Shown here: positions 1 through 4,320 of the stretch, one piece after another | Layout of the letters: each line of letters begins with the position of its first letter | Position numbering within the stretch: the first letter of the stretch is position 1 | From: Betaproteobacteria bacterium | GTDB taxonomy: Bacteria > Pseudomonadota > Gammaproteobacteria > Burkholderiales > Usitatibacteraceae | Direction: 5' to 3' | Length of the DNA: 5,394 bases | Assembly (NCBI GenBank): GCA_012274175.1 | Contig: JAAOZZ010000156.1 | Location: forward strand, 1 to 5,394 | The notes under the pieces: generated by a model | Databases searched by the model: none | Told to the model about the DNA's origin: nothing | The model's input: only the letters and a program-made list of their open reading frames with translations | Program-made: the position numbers and the translations under genes

Positions 1-606
1 GATATCGGGGTCTGTCCCCGATTCTCGCCAGATGGCGGCTTCGGTGAAGCCGAGGGCGGCGAAGTCGGCCGCGCGCAGGTGCGCTTCGCCCGCACAGTAG
101 AACTCGTCGAGCTGGGGCGGCTTCACGCCGGTGCCCGCGAGCATCGCGTGCACCTGGCCGCGATGGTGGATGTCGTGCTGGAAGAGGTGGGCGAGGATGC
201 GCCGCACGCGGTCGCGCTCGATGCCGTGGCGGCGCGGGAGCTCGACGGTCGCGTCGAGCTGGCCCTCTTCCAGGAATTCGCAGTACGCGATGAGCCGGCC
301 GCCCGCCGCGAGCTGCTCGCGCGCGAGCTCGGCGCAACGATCGAACGGGACCTCCGGCCGGAAGAACCTCCCCGGGTCGTCGTGGGGAGGAAGCCCCGCA
401 CGGCTGCGCTCGAGCGCTTCCAGGTAGAACCAGTCCACGGTGAGGATGTGGTTCGCGGTCGCCTGGATCGAAGGAAAGAAGCTCGTGCGCTTCGCGGCGA
501 ACTCGGCCTGCGAAAGTTGCGCGCAGGCGCCCAGCAGGCGGTGGTTCGCCCATGCGTTCTGGTACGCCTCGGTGACGAAGTGGTGCGCGAGCGGTGGGGA
601 GGCCAT
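1..606 (-). CDS. DinB-family metal-binding protein (3' end cut by window edge)
   Basis: The minus-strand frame opens with ATG at 604-606 and stays open for 202 codons to the left edge, so the stop lies outside. The protein looks like a four-helix-bundle DinB/YfiT-type protein. It has an early WANHRLL helix (about residues 19-25), a first histidine in ANHIL (His53), and the late HDIHHRGQ signature supplying His144 and His148. These three are the expected divalent-metal ligands. DinB-like proteins are metal-dependent; several act as thiol transferases, but most have no known substrate, and none can be named here. Typical length is 150-200 residues, so the protein is probably nearly complete; the tail DFAALGFTEAAIWR resembles a natural end. 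It is divergent from the FMN dehydrogenase. No good Shine-Dalgarno precedes the ATG; an in-frame TTG at 637-639 is an alternative start. The family call is firm, the function is not. Confidence 0.85.
   Translation of the reverse strand, partial: MASPPLAHHFVTEAYQNAWANHRLLGACAQLSQAEFAAKRTSFFPSIQATANHILTVDWFYLEALERSRAGLPPHDDPGRFFRPEVPFDRCAELAREQLAAGGRLIAYCEFLEEGQLDATVELPRRHGIERDRVRRILAHLFQHDIHHRGQVHAMLAGTGVKPPQLDEFYCAGEAHLRAADFAALGFTEAAIWRESGTDPDI
4..22. repeat. Short perfect inverted repeat at window edge (REP-like)
   Basis: Two perfect 7-base arms, ATCGGGG and CCCCGAT, surround a 5-base loop TCTGT. The element sits inside the still-open 3' end of the dinB-like frame, where it is read as the residues SGTDPD. 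From memory, closely similar GGGGACAGACCCC-type palindromes are dispersed in many betaproteobacterial genomes and can behave like REP elements. A single copy in this window cannot prove repetition. It could also be part of a terminator hairpin for the dinB-like gene, but no T-run is visible. Confidence 0.45.
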
Positions 607-609
607 GCC

Positions 610-639
610 GATATAGTAAAGTTTGCTTCCCCATCGCAA
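610..639 (-). promoter_or_regulatory. Weak putative promoter of the dinB-like gene
   Basis: On the minus strand TTGCGA (634-639) and TATATC (610-615) are separated by 18 bases, a plausible sigma70-like pair in an AT-rich pocket within very GC-rich sequence. The -10 ends only a few bases before the ATG, so transcription would start at about the start codon. This implies a leaderless mRNA, which agrees with the missing Shine-Dalgarno. Evidence is motif matching only. The same pocket may also serve the divergent dehydrogenase, for which I find no convincing -35. Confidence 0.3.
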
Positions 640-651
640 AAGACCCGCGCC

Positions 652-1824
652 TTGTCCCGGTCCCTGCGCAGCATCCTCTCGCTGGACGACCTCGAGCGCG
701 CCGCCCGTCGCCGGCTCCCCCGCCCGGTCTTCGCGTACGTGAGCGGCGCGGTGGAGACCAACGCCGCGTGGCGTGACAACCGCGCCGCATTCGACGAGTG
801 GGGCTTCCTGCCGCGCACGCTGGTCGACGTCTCGAAGCGCAGCACCGCCGCCACGCTCTTCGGACGCGCCTACGCGATGCCCTTCGGCATCGCGCCCATG
901 GGGATCGCCGCGCTCTCGGCCTACCGCGGCGACATCGTGCTCGCGCGCGGCGCGCTGCGCGACAACATCCCGATGATCATGAGCGGCTCCTCGCTGATCC
1001 GGCTCGAGGAAGTCGCGCGGGAAAATCCCCACGCGTGGTTCCAGGCCTACCTGCCCGGGGAGGAGCGGCGTTTCGCGCCGTTGATCGACCGCGTGGCGGC
1101 CGCGGGCTTCGGCACGCTCGTGGTCACCGTGGACGTGGCGGTGCTCTCCAGTCGCGAGAACAACATCCGCGCGGGCTTCTCGACGCCGCTGCGCCCCACG
1201 CTGCGCCTCGCATGGGACGGCATCACCCATCCGCGCTGGCTCTTCGGCAACGCGCTGCGCACCCTCGCGCGCCACGGCATGCCGCACTTCGAGAATTCGT
1301 TCGCCGAGCGCGGCGCCCCGATCCTCGCGCGCAACGTCGAGCGCGACTTCAGCCAGCGCGACCATCTGCACTGGGGCCACCTGGAGACGATTCGCCGGCG
1401 CTGGAGCGGCAAGCTCGTGGTGAAGGGCATCGTGCACGGAGACGACGCGCGCATCGCGCGCGAAAGCGGCGTGGACGGCGTGATCGTCTCCAACCACGGC
1501 GGGCGCCAGCTCGACGGCACTGTCTCGGGACTGCGCACGCTGGGTGCCATCGCGGCGGCGAAGGGACCGATGGCCGTGATGTACGACGGCGGCATCCGCC
1601 GCGGCACCGACGTGCTGAAGGCCCTGGCGCTGGGGGCCGATTTCGCGTGGGTCGGCCGCCCCTTCAATTACGCCGCGGCGATCGGGGGAGAGGCGGGCGT
1701 GCGCCACGCCGTCGCGATCCTGGGCGGCGAGCTCAATCGGGACATGGCGCTGCTCGGCGTGAATGCGCTCTCGGAGCTCGGCCCCGGGTGCCTCATGGCC
1801 CTGCCGCAGCCAGGGACGCGATAA
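652..1824 (+). CDS. FMN-dependent alpha-hydroxy-acid dehydrogenase (LldD/MdlB group)
   Basis: This enzyme oxidises an L-2-hydroxy acid to the 2-oxo acid using FMN in a TIM barrel. The family's active-site residues are visible when counted from the chosen start: Tyr29 (FAYVSG), Tyr133 (WFQAY), Lys258 (VVKGI), and the [10 protein letters not shown] signature with His282 as base and Arg285 binding the substrate carboxylate. The phosphate-binding end [11 protein letters not shown] and [10 protein letters not shown] is intact. The stretch of about residues 175-230, with THPRW and RHGMP, resembles the membrane-associated lactate and mandelate dehydrogenases more than soluble glycolate oxidase. The substrate cannot be fixed: L-lactate, mandelate and other 2-hydroxy acids are all possible. 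The frame stays open upstream, but that part is antisense to the dinB-like gene and unlike the family. I therefore place the start at TTG 652, giving 390 residues, the usual length; the Shine-Dalgarno is poor. The 3' end overlaps the convergent monooxygenase gene by 32 bases. Confidence 0.9.
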   Translation: MSRSLRSILSLDDLERAARRRLPRPVFAYVSGAVETNAAWRDNRAAFDEWGFLPRTLVDVSKRSTAATLFGRAYAMPFGIAPMGIAALSAYRGDIVLARGALRDNIPMIMSGSSLIRLEEVARENPHAWFQAYLPGEERRFAPLIDRVAAAGFGTLVVTVDVAVLSSRENNIRAGFSTPLRPTLRLAWDGITHPRWLFGNALRTLARHGMPHFENSFAERGAPILARNVERDFSQRDHLHWGHLETIRRRWSGKLVVKGIVHGDDARIARESGVDGVIVSNHGGRQLDGTVSGLRTLGAIAAAKGPMAVMYDGGIRRGTDVLKALALGADFAWVGRPFNYAAAIGGEAGVRHAVAILGGELNRDMALLGVNALSELGPGCLMALPQPGTR

Positions 1825-2797
1825 TTTCGTAGGAGCGAAGCCGCGCGGCGCGGTCCCAGGTCTCGGAGACCAGGATCAGCTCGTCGGCTTGCGTGGCGTC
1901 GATGATCCCCTGCAATCCCGCGGCCACGCGCGCGGGGCCTCCCACCACCATCAGCGCCATGCGCTCGGCCACCGCCAGCCGCTCCCCGGGCATCCAGCGG
2001 CCTTCCATCGAGTCCACGGGTGGCAGCAGCGCCGAGCGCTGGCCGCGCAGGATGGAAAGCGAGCGCAGGTACATGCTGGTGGCGAGGTGCTCGGCGCGCT
2101 CGTCGGTGTCGGCGGCCACCACGGGGACCCCCACCATCACGAGCGGTTCCTGCAGGACCTTCGAAGGCTTGAACTCGGCGCGGTAGACGGCGAGCGCTTC
2201 CAGCAGGTCGCCGGGCGCGAAGTGCGAAGCGAAGGCGTACGGCCGCCCGATGTGCGCGGCGAGGTGCGCGCTGTAAAGGCTCGACCCCAGGATCCAGATC
2301 GGCACGTCGAGGCCCGCGCCCGGAATGGCCCGCACCGCCTGGCCCGGCGCCGCGGGCGCGAAGTACGACGCGAGCTCGGCCACGTTGGCGTCGAAATCCG
2401 CGCCCGTGGAGTGCCTGCGCAGGGCACGCATCGTTAGCGGGTCGGTGCCGGGGGCGCGCCCGAGCCCCAGGTCGATGCGTCCCGGATAGATCGACTCGAG
2501 CGTGCCGATCTGCTCGGCGACGACGAGCGGGGCATGGTTGGGAAGCATGATGCCCCCGGAGCCCACGCGGATCTTCGCGGTGTTGGCCGCGATGTAGCCC
2601 ATGAGCACCACGGTGGCGCTGCTCGCGATGCCCTCGAGGTTGTGGTGCTCGGCCACCCAATAGCGCTTGAACCCGTGGCGCTCGGCGTGGCGCGCGAGAT
2701 CGCGCGAGGCCTGGAACGCCTCGGCGAGGGTGCCGCCCTCGGGATAGGTCACCAGGTCGAGGAGGGACAGGGGTGTCGCGGACAGGCGCTTCTTCAT
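1793..2797 (-). CDS. YhbW-like luciferase-family flavin monooxygenase
   Basis: A complete 334-residue protein of the bacterial luciferase-like monooxygenase superfamily, 'group 1', closest in style to E. coli YhbW (about 335 residues). Family hallmarks appear in order: LSLLDL (10-15), YWVAEHHN (46-53), [18 protein letters not shown] (79-96), [14 protein letters not shown] (104-117), and [14 protein letters not shown] (168-181) followed by YAFASHFAP. Such enzymes have a TIM-barrel fold and use reduced flavin, supplied by a separate reductase, with oxygen to hydroxylate or cleave an organic substrate. The substrate of YhbW-type members is unknown, and no reductase gene is in the window. The ATG at 2795-2797 fits the family's N terminus; a weak GGATG-like ribosome site lies about 10 bases upstream. 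I see no convincing promoter between it and the cold-shock gene, so it may depend on readthrough or an atypical promoter. It converges on, and overlaps, the FMN dehydrogenase gene. It is probably cytoplasmic, as no signal peptide is visible. Confidence 0.92.
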   Translation of the reverse strand: MKKRLSATPLSLLDLVTYPEGGTLAEAFQASRDLARHAERHGFKRYWVAEHHNLEGIASSATVVLMGYIAANTAKIRVGSGGIMLPNHAPLVVAEQIGTLESIYPGRIDLGLGRAPGTDPLTMRALRRHSTGADFDANVAELASYFAPAAPGQAVRAIPGAGLDVPIWILGSSLYSAHLAAHIGRPYAFASHFAPGDLLEALAVYRAEFKPSKVLQEPLVMVGVPVVAADTDERAEHLATSMYLRSLSILRGQRSALLPPVDSMEGRWMPGERLAVAERMALMVVGGPARVAAGLQGIIDATQADELILVSETWDRAARLRSYEIIASLAAAGP

Positions 2798-2827
2798 CGT
2801 AGGTCATCCATCGCGGAGTCGTTCGGT

Positions 2828-2849
2828 GCGGCGCGCGTCCGCGCGCCGC
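2828..2849. other. GC-rich perfect hairpin upstream of the monooxygenase gene
   Basis: Nine-base perfect arms, GCGGCGCGC and GCGCGCCGC, flank a 4-base loop. It lies 31 bases before the monooxygenase start and 8 bases beyond the cold-shock terminator. No T-run follows on either strand, so it is not a standard intrinsic terminator. It could act as a 3'-end stabiliser, a back-up terminator, or a leader structure for the monooxygenase mRNA. Confidence 0.5.
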
Positions 2850-2852
2850 CAA

Positions 2853-2881
2853 TGGAAAACGGCAGCCCGCGGGCTGCCGTT
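2853..2881 (-). terminator. Intrinsic terminator of the cold-shock gene
   Basis: A perfect 24-base palindrome (2858-2881) can form a stem of ten or more G/C-rich pairs. On the minus strand the stem ends in GCCG followed directly by TTTT. It lies 26 bases after the stop codon of the cold-shock gene, the expected place. On the plus strand the flank is A-rich before the stem but lacks a T-run after it, so it should work mainly for minus-strand transcription. Confidence 0.85.
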
Positions 2882-2907
2882 CCGGGTGCTGCCGGGACGA
2901 CGGGGAC

Positions 2908-3114
2908 TCAGGCGATCGGCTTGATCTGTACCGCCTGCTTGCCCTTCGGGCCGTCCTTCGCTTCGAATTCGACCTTCTGGTTCTCCTTCAGGGTCTTGAA
3001 GCCGTTGCCCTGGATCTCGGAGAAGTGGGCGAAGAGATCCTCGCCGCCGTCGTCGGGTTTGATGAAGCCGAAGCCCTTGGAGTCGTTGAACCATTTCACG
3101 GTACCGGTGCTCAT
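2908..3114 (-). CDS. CspA-family cold-shock protein
   Basis: A complete 68-residue single cold-shock domain, the normal length of CspA-type proteins. It folds as a five-stranded OB-type barrel that binds single-stranded RNA and DNA and melts RNA structure, acting in the cytoplasm as an RNA chaperone and antiterminator. Visible signatures are the start GTVKWFN (4-10), RNP1 KGFGFI (13-18) and RNP2 DLFAHF (26-31), with the aromatic nucleic-acid-binding face (Trp8, Phe15, Phe17, Phe28, His30, Phe31) intact. The segment [20 protein letters not shown] is typical of betaproteobacterial members. The ATG is decided by a strong AAAGGA six bases upstream. The gene has its own promoter, a long structured leader and an intrinsic terminator, so it is probably monocistronic. 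Whether it is cold-induced or constitutive cannot be told; many paralogues are not cold-inducible. Confidence 0.97.
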   Translation of the reverse strand: MSTGTVKWFNDSKGFGFIKPDDGGEDLFAHFSEIQGNGFKTLKENQKVEFEAKDGPKGKQAVQIKPIA

Positions 3115-3256
3115 TGCGCGTCCTTTCGGATTTGAACCCTGGAAGCCCCCCAGGGACGGAGCGAGCGACGCAAGGAACGCAAGGCGGGAACTGAAGTTAG
3201 AGCGTCGGGATAACGACGGTACCTGGAGTCACTGCTTATCGAACCTGTTCACTGCG
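3115..3256 (-). promoter_or_regulatory. Long structured 5' leader of the cold-shock mRNA
   Basis: The predicted start, about seven bases after the -10, gives a leader of about 140 nt, similar in size to the roughly 160-nt leader of E. coli cspA that acts as an RNA thermosensor. It contains a CGTCG/CGACG stem with a 6-base loop (3203-3218) and a CCCTGG/CCAGGG stem with a 7-base loop (3137-3155). The second stem ends about ten bases before the Shine-Dalgarno AAAGGA (3121-3126). I do not see a convincing copy of the E. coli cold box. A role in temperature-dependent translation is inferred from family precedent and length. Confidence 0.5.
3121..3126 (-). promoter_or_regulatory. Ribosome binding site of the cold-shock gene
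   Basis: AAAGGA on the minus strand lies six bases before the ATG. It is the best Shine-Dalgarno in the window and fixes the start of the 68-residue protein. The 3137-3155 hairpin sits just upstream and leaves the site itself unpaired in that fold. Confidence 0.8.
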
Positions 3257-3262
3257 ACGCGG

Positions 3263-3289
3263 ATTATACCCTTTCCGCTCTTGGCGCAA
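3263..3289 (-). promoter_or_regulatory. Promoter of the cold-shock gene
   Basis: A perfect consensus -10, TATAAT (3263-3268), lies on the minus strand. The -35 is weak: TTGCGC (3284-3289) with a short 15-base spacer, or an overlapping ATTGCG or TATTGC giving 16 or 17 bases. Transcription would start near 3256. The perfect -10 in a very GC-rich setting and its position before a cold-shock leader make it credible. Confidence 0.7.
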
Positions 3290-3414
3290 TATCGTCCGGG
3301 ATGCCCGCGGCGGGCGTGGCCCGACGATTTCCGGCGTGCTTATTTCGCGCACGGCGTGCCGATCCCACCGGCACGGGTGGGGTTTGGAAAGCGCGCGCCA
3401 ACTACTATGGGCTG

Positions 3415-3496
3415 GACAAAGGAAATGCGACTCCTGGCGCCGGCTACGGCCGGCGCGTGGCCTTGCCCGGCGGGTCTCCGCCGGGCTTTCTTTTTT
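3415..3496 (+). ncRNA. Candidate small RNA ending in an intrinsic terminator
   Basis: An RNA of about 80 nt is proposed from structure only. It would contain a perfect 8-base-pair hairpin closed by a C(UACG)G tetraloop (3437-3456), eight bases of linker, and a terminator hairpin with a U-run. A possible -10, TACTAT (3403-3408), has only a poor upstream partner (TTTGGA at 3383-3388, spacer 14), so the 5' end is a guess. No plus-strand gene lies upstream to own the terminator; the nearest plus-strand gene ends at 1824. It does not resemble tmRNA, 4.5S RNA or a tRNA. Alternatives are a terminator that blocks stray transcription towards the repressor, or remnants of a lost gene. Confidence 0.35.
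3465..3496 (+). terminator. Strong orphan intrinsic terminator on the plus strand
   Basis: A perfect 9-base-pair stem, GCCCGGCGG with CCGCCGGGC and loop GTCT (3465-3486), is followed at once by TTTCTTTTTT (3487-3496). On the minus strand the base after the stem is not T-rich, so the terminator points only to the plus strand. It is the strongest terminator in the window, yet no plus-strand gene precedes it. Confidence 0.85.
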
Positions 3497-3604
3497 GCGC
3501 GCGGCGGCGCTATCGGGAATGGGTCACGACGAGCCGGCGGCGTACCGCCGTGCCGGAACCCGGCGTTTTGCCGCCGGTCGAAGACGCTTCGCTTCGGAGC
3601 GCTC

Positions 3605-4240
3605 CTAGCGCCCCCGGCGCGGATGCGCCGCGCGGCGCAAGCGCACGTGCGCCTTGATGGCGGCGCGCGCGTTCCTGCGAATCGAGGACCGACTCCCGTG
3701 CACGATCCAAATCCGCAGCAACCCGTTCATGAACATCATCGTCTCCAGCGCGGCGATCCGCGGGGAGAGCCCGCTCACGAGGTCTCCCGCGGCGCGCGAT
3801 TCGCGGTACGCGCCCTCGAGGGCCTTCGTGGGGCGCTCGATATTGCGCACGGTCGTCCCCAGCTCCTCGCCCAGCGGCCCCACGTACTCGCACCGGAACT
3901 GCATGACGGTGAGCGCGAGGCGCTTGCGCGGATCCCGCTCGAGCCCTTCGAGGATGCCGGTGAGGAACTGCTCGATGCGATCGAGGGCGGCGGGCTCGCC
4001 GCGGGCGAGAAGCGCGGTGTCGGCCTCGTCGAGGAGCGGCAGCGACACCTGCTCGCGGATCTCGGCCAGGATCTCGCGCTTGCCCGCGAAGTGATGGTAG
4101 ACCGCTCCCTTGCTCACCCCGGCCGCGCACGCGATCTGCTCGAGGGTCGAGTGGGCGATCCCGTAGCGGTCGAAGCAGGCGAGCGCCGCCTCCACGATGT
4201 CCTCGCGGGTGCGTGCCGCCTCCGCCTTCGTCCTGCGCAT
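3605..4240 (-). CDS. TetR/AcrR-family transcriptional repressor
   Basis: A complete 211-residue regulator, close in length to E. coli AcrR (215). The N-terminal TetR helix-turn-helix spans about residues 11-57: TREDIVEAALACFDRYG, then the STLEQIACAAGVSKG turn, then the recognition segment AVYHHF (46-51) and KREIL. The C-terminal half is ligand-binding and AcrR-like; MQFRCEYVG corresponds to the IIFHKCEFVG region of AcrR. Family members bind a palindromic operator as dimers and release it when drugs or other hydrophobic ligands bind. The gene is divergent from an RND efflux adaptor, and the shared 80-base space holds an AcrR-type operator, so local repression of the pump and autoregulation are likely. 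The Shine-Dalgarno is weak (GGGA about nine bases upstream). The tail RLRRAAHPRRGR is unusually basic. Family assignment is firm; operator and target are inferred from position. Confidence 0.95.
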   Translation of the reverse strand: MRRTKAEAARTREDIVEAALACFDRYGIAHSTLEQIACAAGVSKGAVYHHFAGKREILAEIREQVSLPLLDEADTALLARGEPAALDRIEQFLTGILEGLERDPRKRLALTVMQFRCEYVGPLGEELGTTVRNIERPTKALEGAYRESRAAGDLVSGLSPRIAALETMMFMNGLLRIWIVHGSRSSIRRNARAAIKAHVRLRRAAHPRRGR

Positions 4241-4251
4241 CCGGTTCCCGA

Positions 4252-4279
4252 TTTACATACGTTGAGGGATGTATATAAT
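4252..4279 (+). promoter_or_regulatory. Promoter of the efflux adaptor gene
   Basis: TTTACA (4252-4257) and a perfect TATAAT (4274-4279) are 16 bases apart, a near-consensus sigma70 promoter. Transcription would start near 4286, giving a leader of about 35 bases before the adaptor ATG. The repressor operator overlaps both elements, so bound repressor would exclude RNA polymerase. Confidence 0.8.
4254..4277. promoter_or_regulatory. AcrR-like palindromic operator
   Basis: An imperfect 24-base palindrome with half-sites TACATACGT (4254-4262) and, on the opposite strand, TATATACAT (4277-4269), which agree at seven of nine positions. By eye it matches the 24-base E. coli AcrR site, as I recall it, at 18 positions, including the TACATAC and ATGTAT arms. 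It lies between the divergent repressor and efflux genes and fills the pump promoter from within the -35 to within the -10. It also overlaps the likely region of the repressor's own promoter. Confidence 0.75.
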
Positions 4280-4284
4280 AGCCC

Positions 4285-4302
4285 GTCGGCGGTCCTGCCG
4301 AC
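4285..4302 (+). other. Hairpin at the 5' end of the efflux mRNA
   Basis: GTCGGC and GCCGAC form a perfect 6-base-pair stem with a 6-base loop, placed almost exactly at the predicted transcription start (about 4286). A 5'-terminal stem could protect the mRNA from decay. The rest of the leader is C-rich and has no Shine-Dalgarno, so it may also affect translation. Confidence 0.45.
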
Positions 4303-4320
4303 TTCCCGTCCCGCGCCCCG

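Larger units (their letters stand above)
3297..3604. other. Gap without a credible gene, rich in hairpins
   Basis: No protein frame here is convincing; the open frames on both strands run into neighbouring genes in the wrong frame. The stretch contains several inverted repeats: CCCACC/GGTGGG (3364-3381), an 8-base-arm hairpin (3437-3456), a terminator hairpin (3465-3486), and GCCGG/CCGGC followed by GTTTT (3552-3569). The last could be a weak second plus-strand terminator. For the repressor gene that ends at 3605 on the minus strand I see no clear U-tailed terminator. Confidence 0.6.

Noticed and set aside
79..651. N-terminal extension of the FMN dehydrogenase frame by 191 codons
   Set aside because: The extension lies antisense to the dinB-like gene and has no domain character. 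The family N terminus starts about 20-30 residues before the Tyr29 position, which fits the TTG at 652.
123..854. Minus-strand frame of 243 codons spanning the dinB-like gene and the dehydrogenase start
   Set aside because: Wrong frame for the DinB motifs and crosses the divergent intergenic space; the sequence is Arg/Ser-rich filler typical of shadow frames.
1668..2852. A 394-codon minus-strand frame overlapping the monooxygenase
   Set aside because: It is a shadow frame of the YhbW-like gene, low in complexity and rich in Arg, Ala and Gly, while the other frame carries all family motifs.
3128..3138. GGTTCAAATCC on the minus strand, resembling a tRNA T-loop
   Set aside because: The flanking bases do not form the T-stem, and no acceptor, D or anticodon arms are found around it. 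It lies in the leader of the cold-shock gene.
3425..3496. Small frame starting at ATG 3425 after an AAAGGA-like site, possibly a leader peptide
   Set aside because: The frame does not stop before the terminator; it continues through it and into the antisense of the repressor gene, so it is not a compact small gene.
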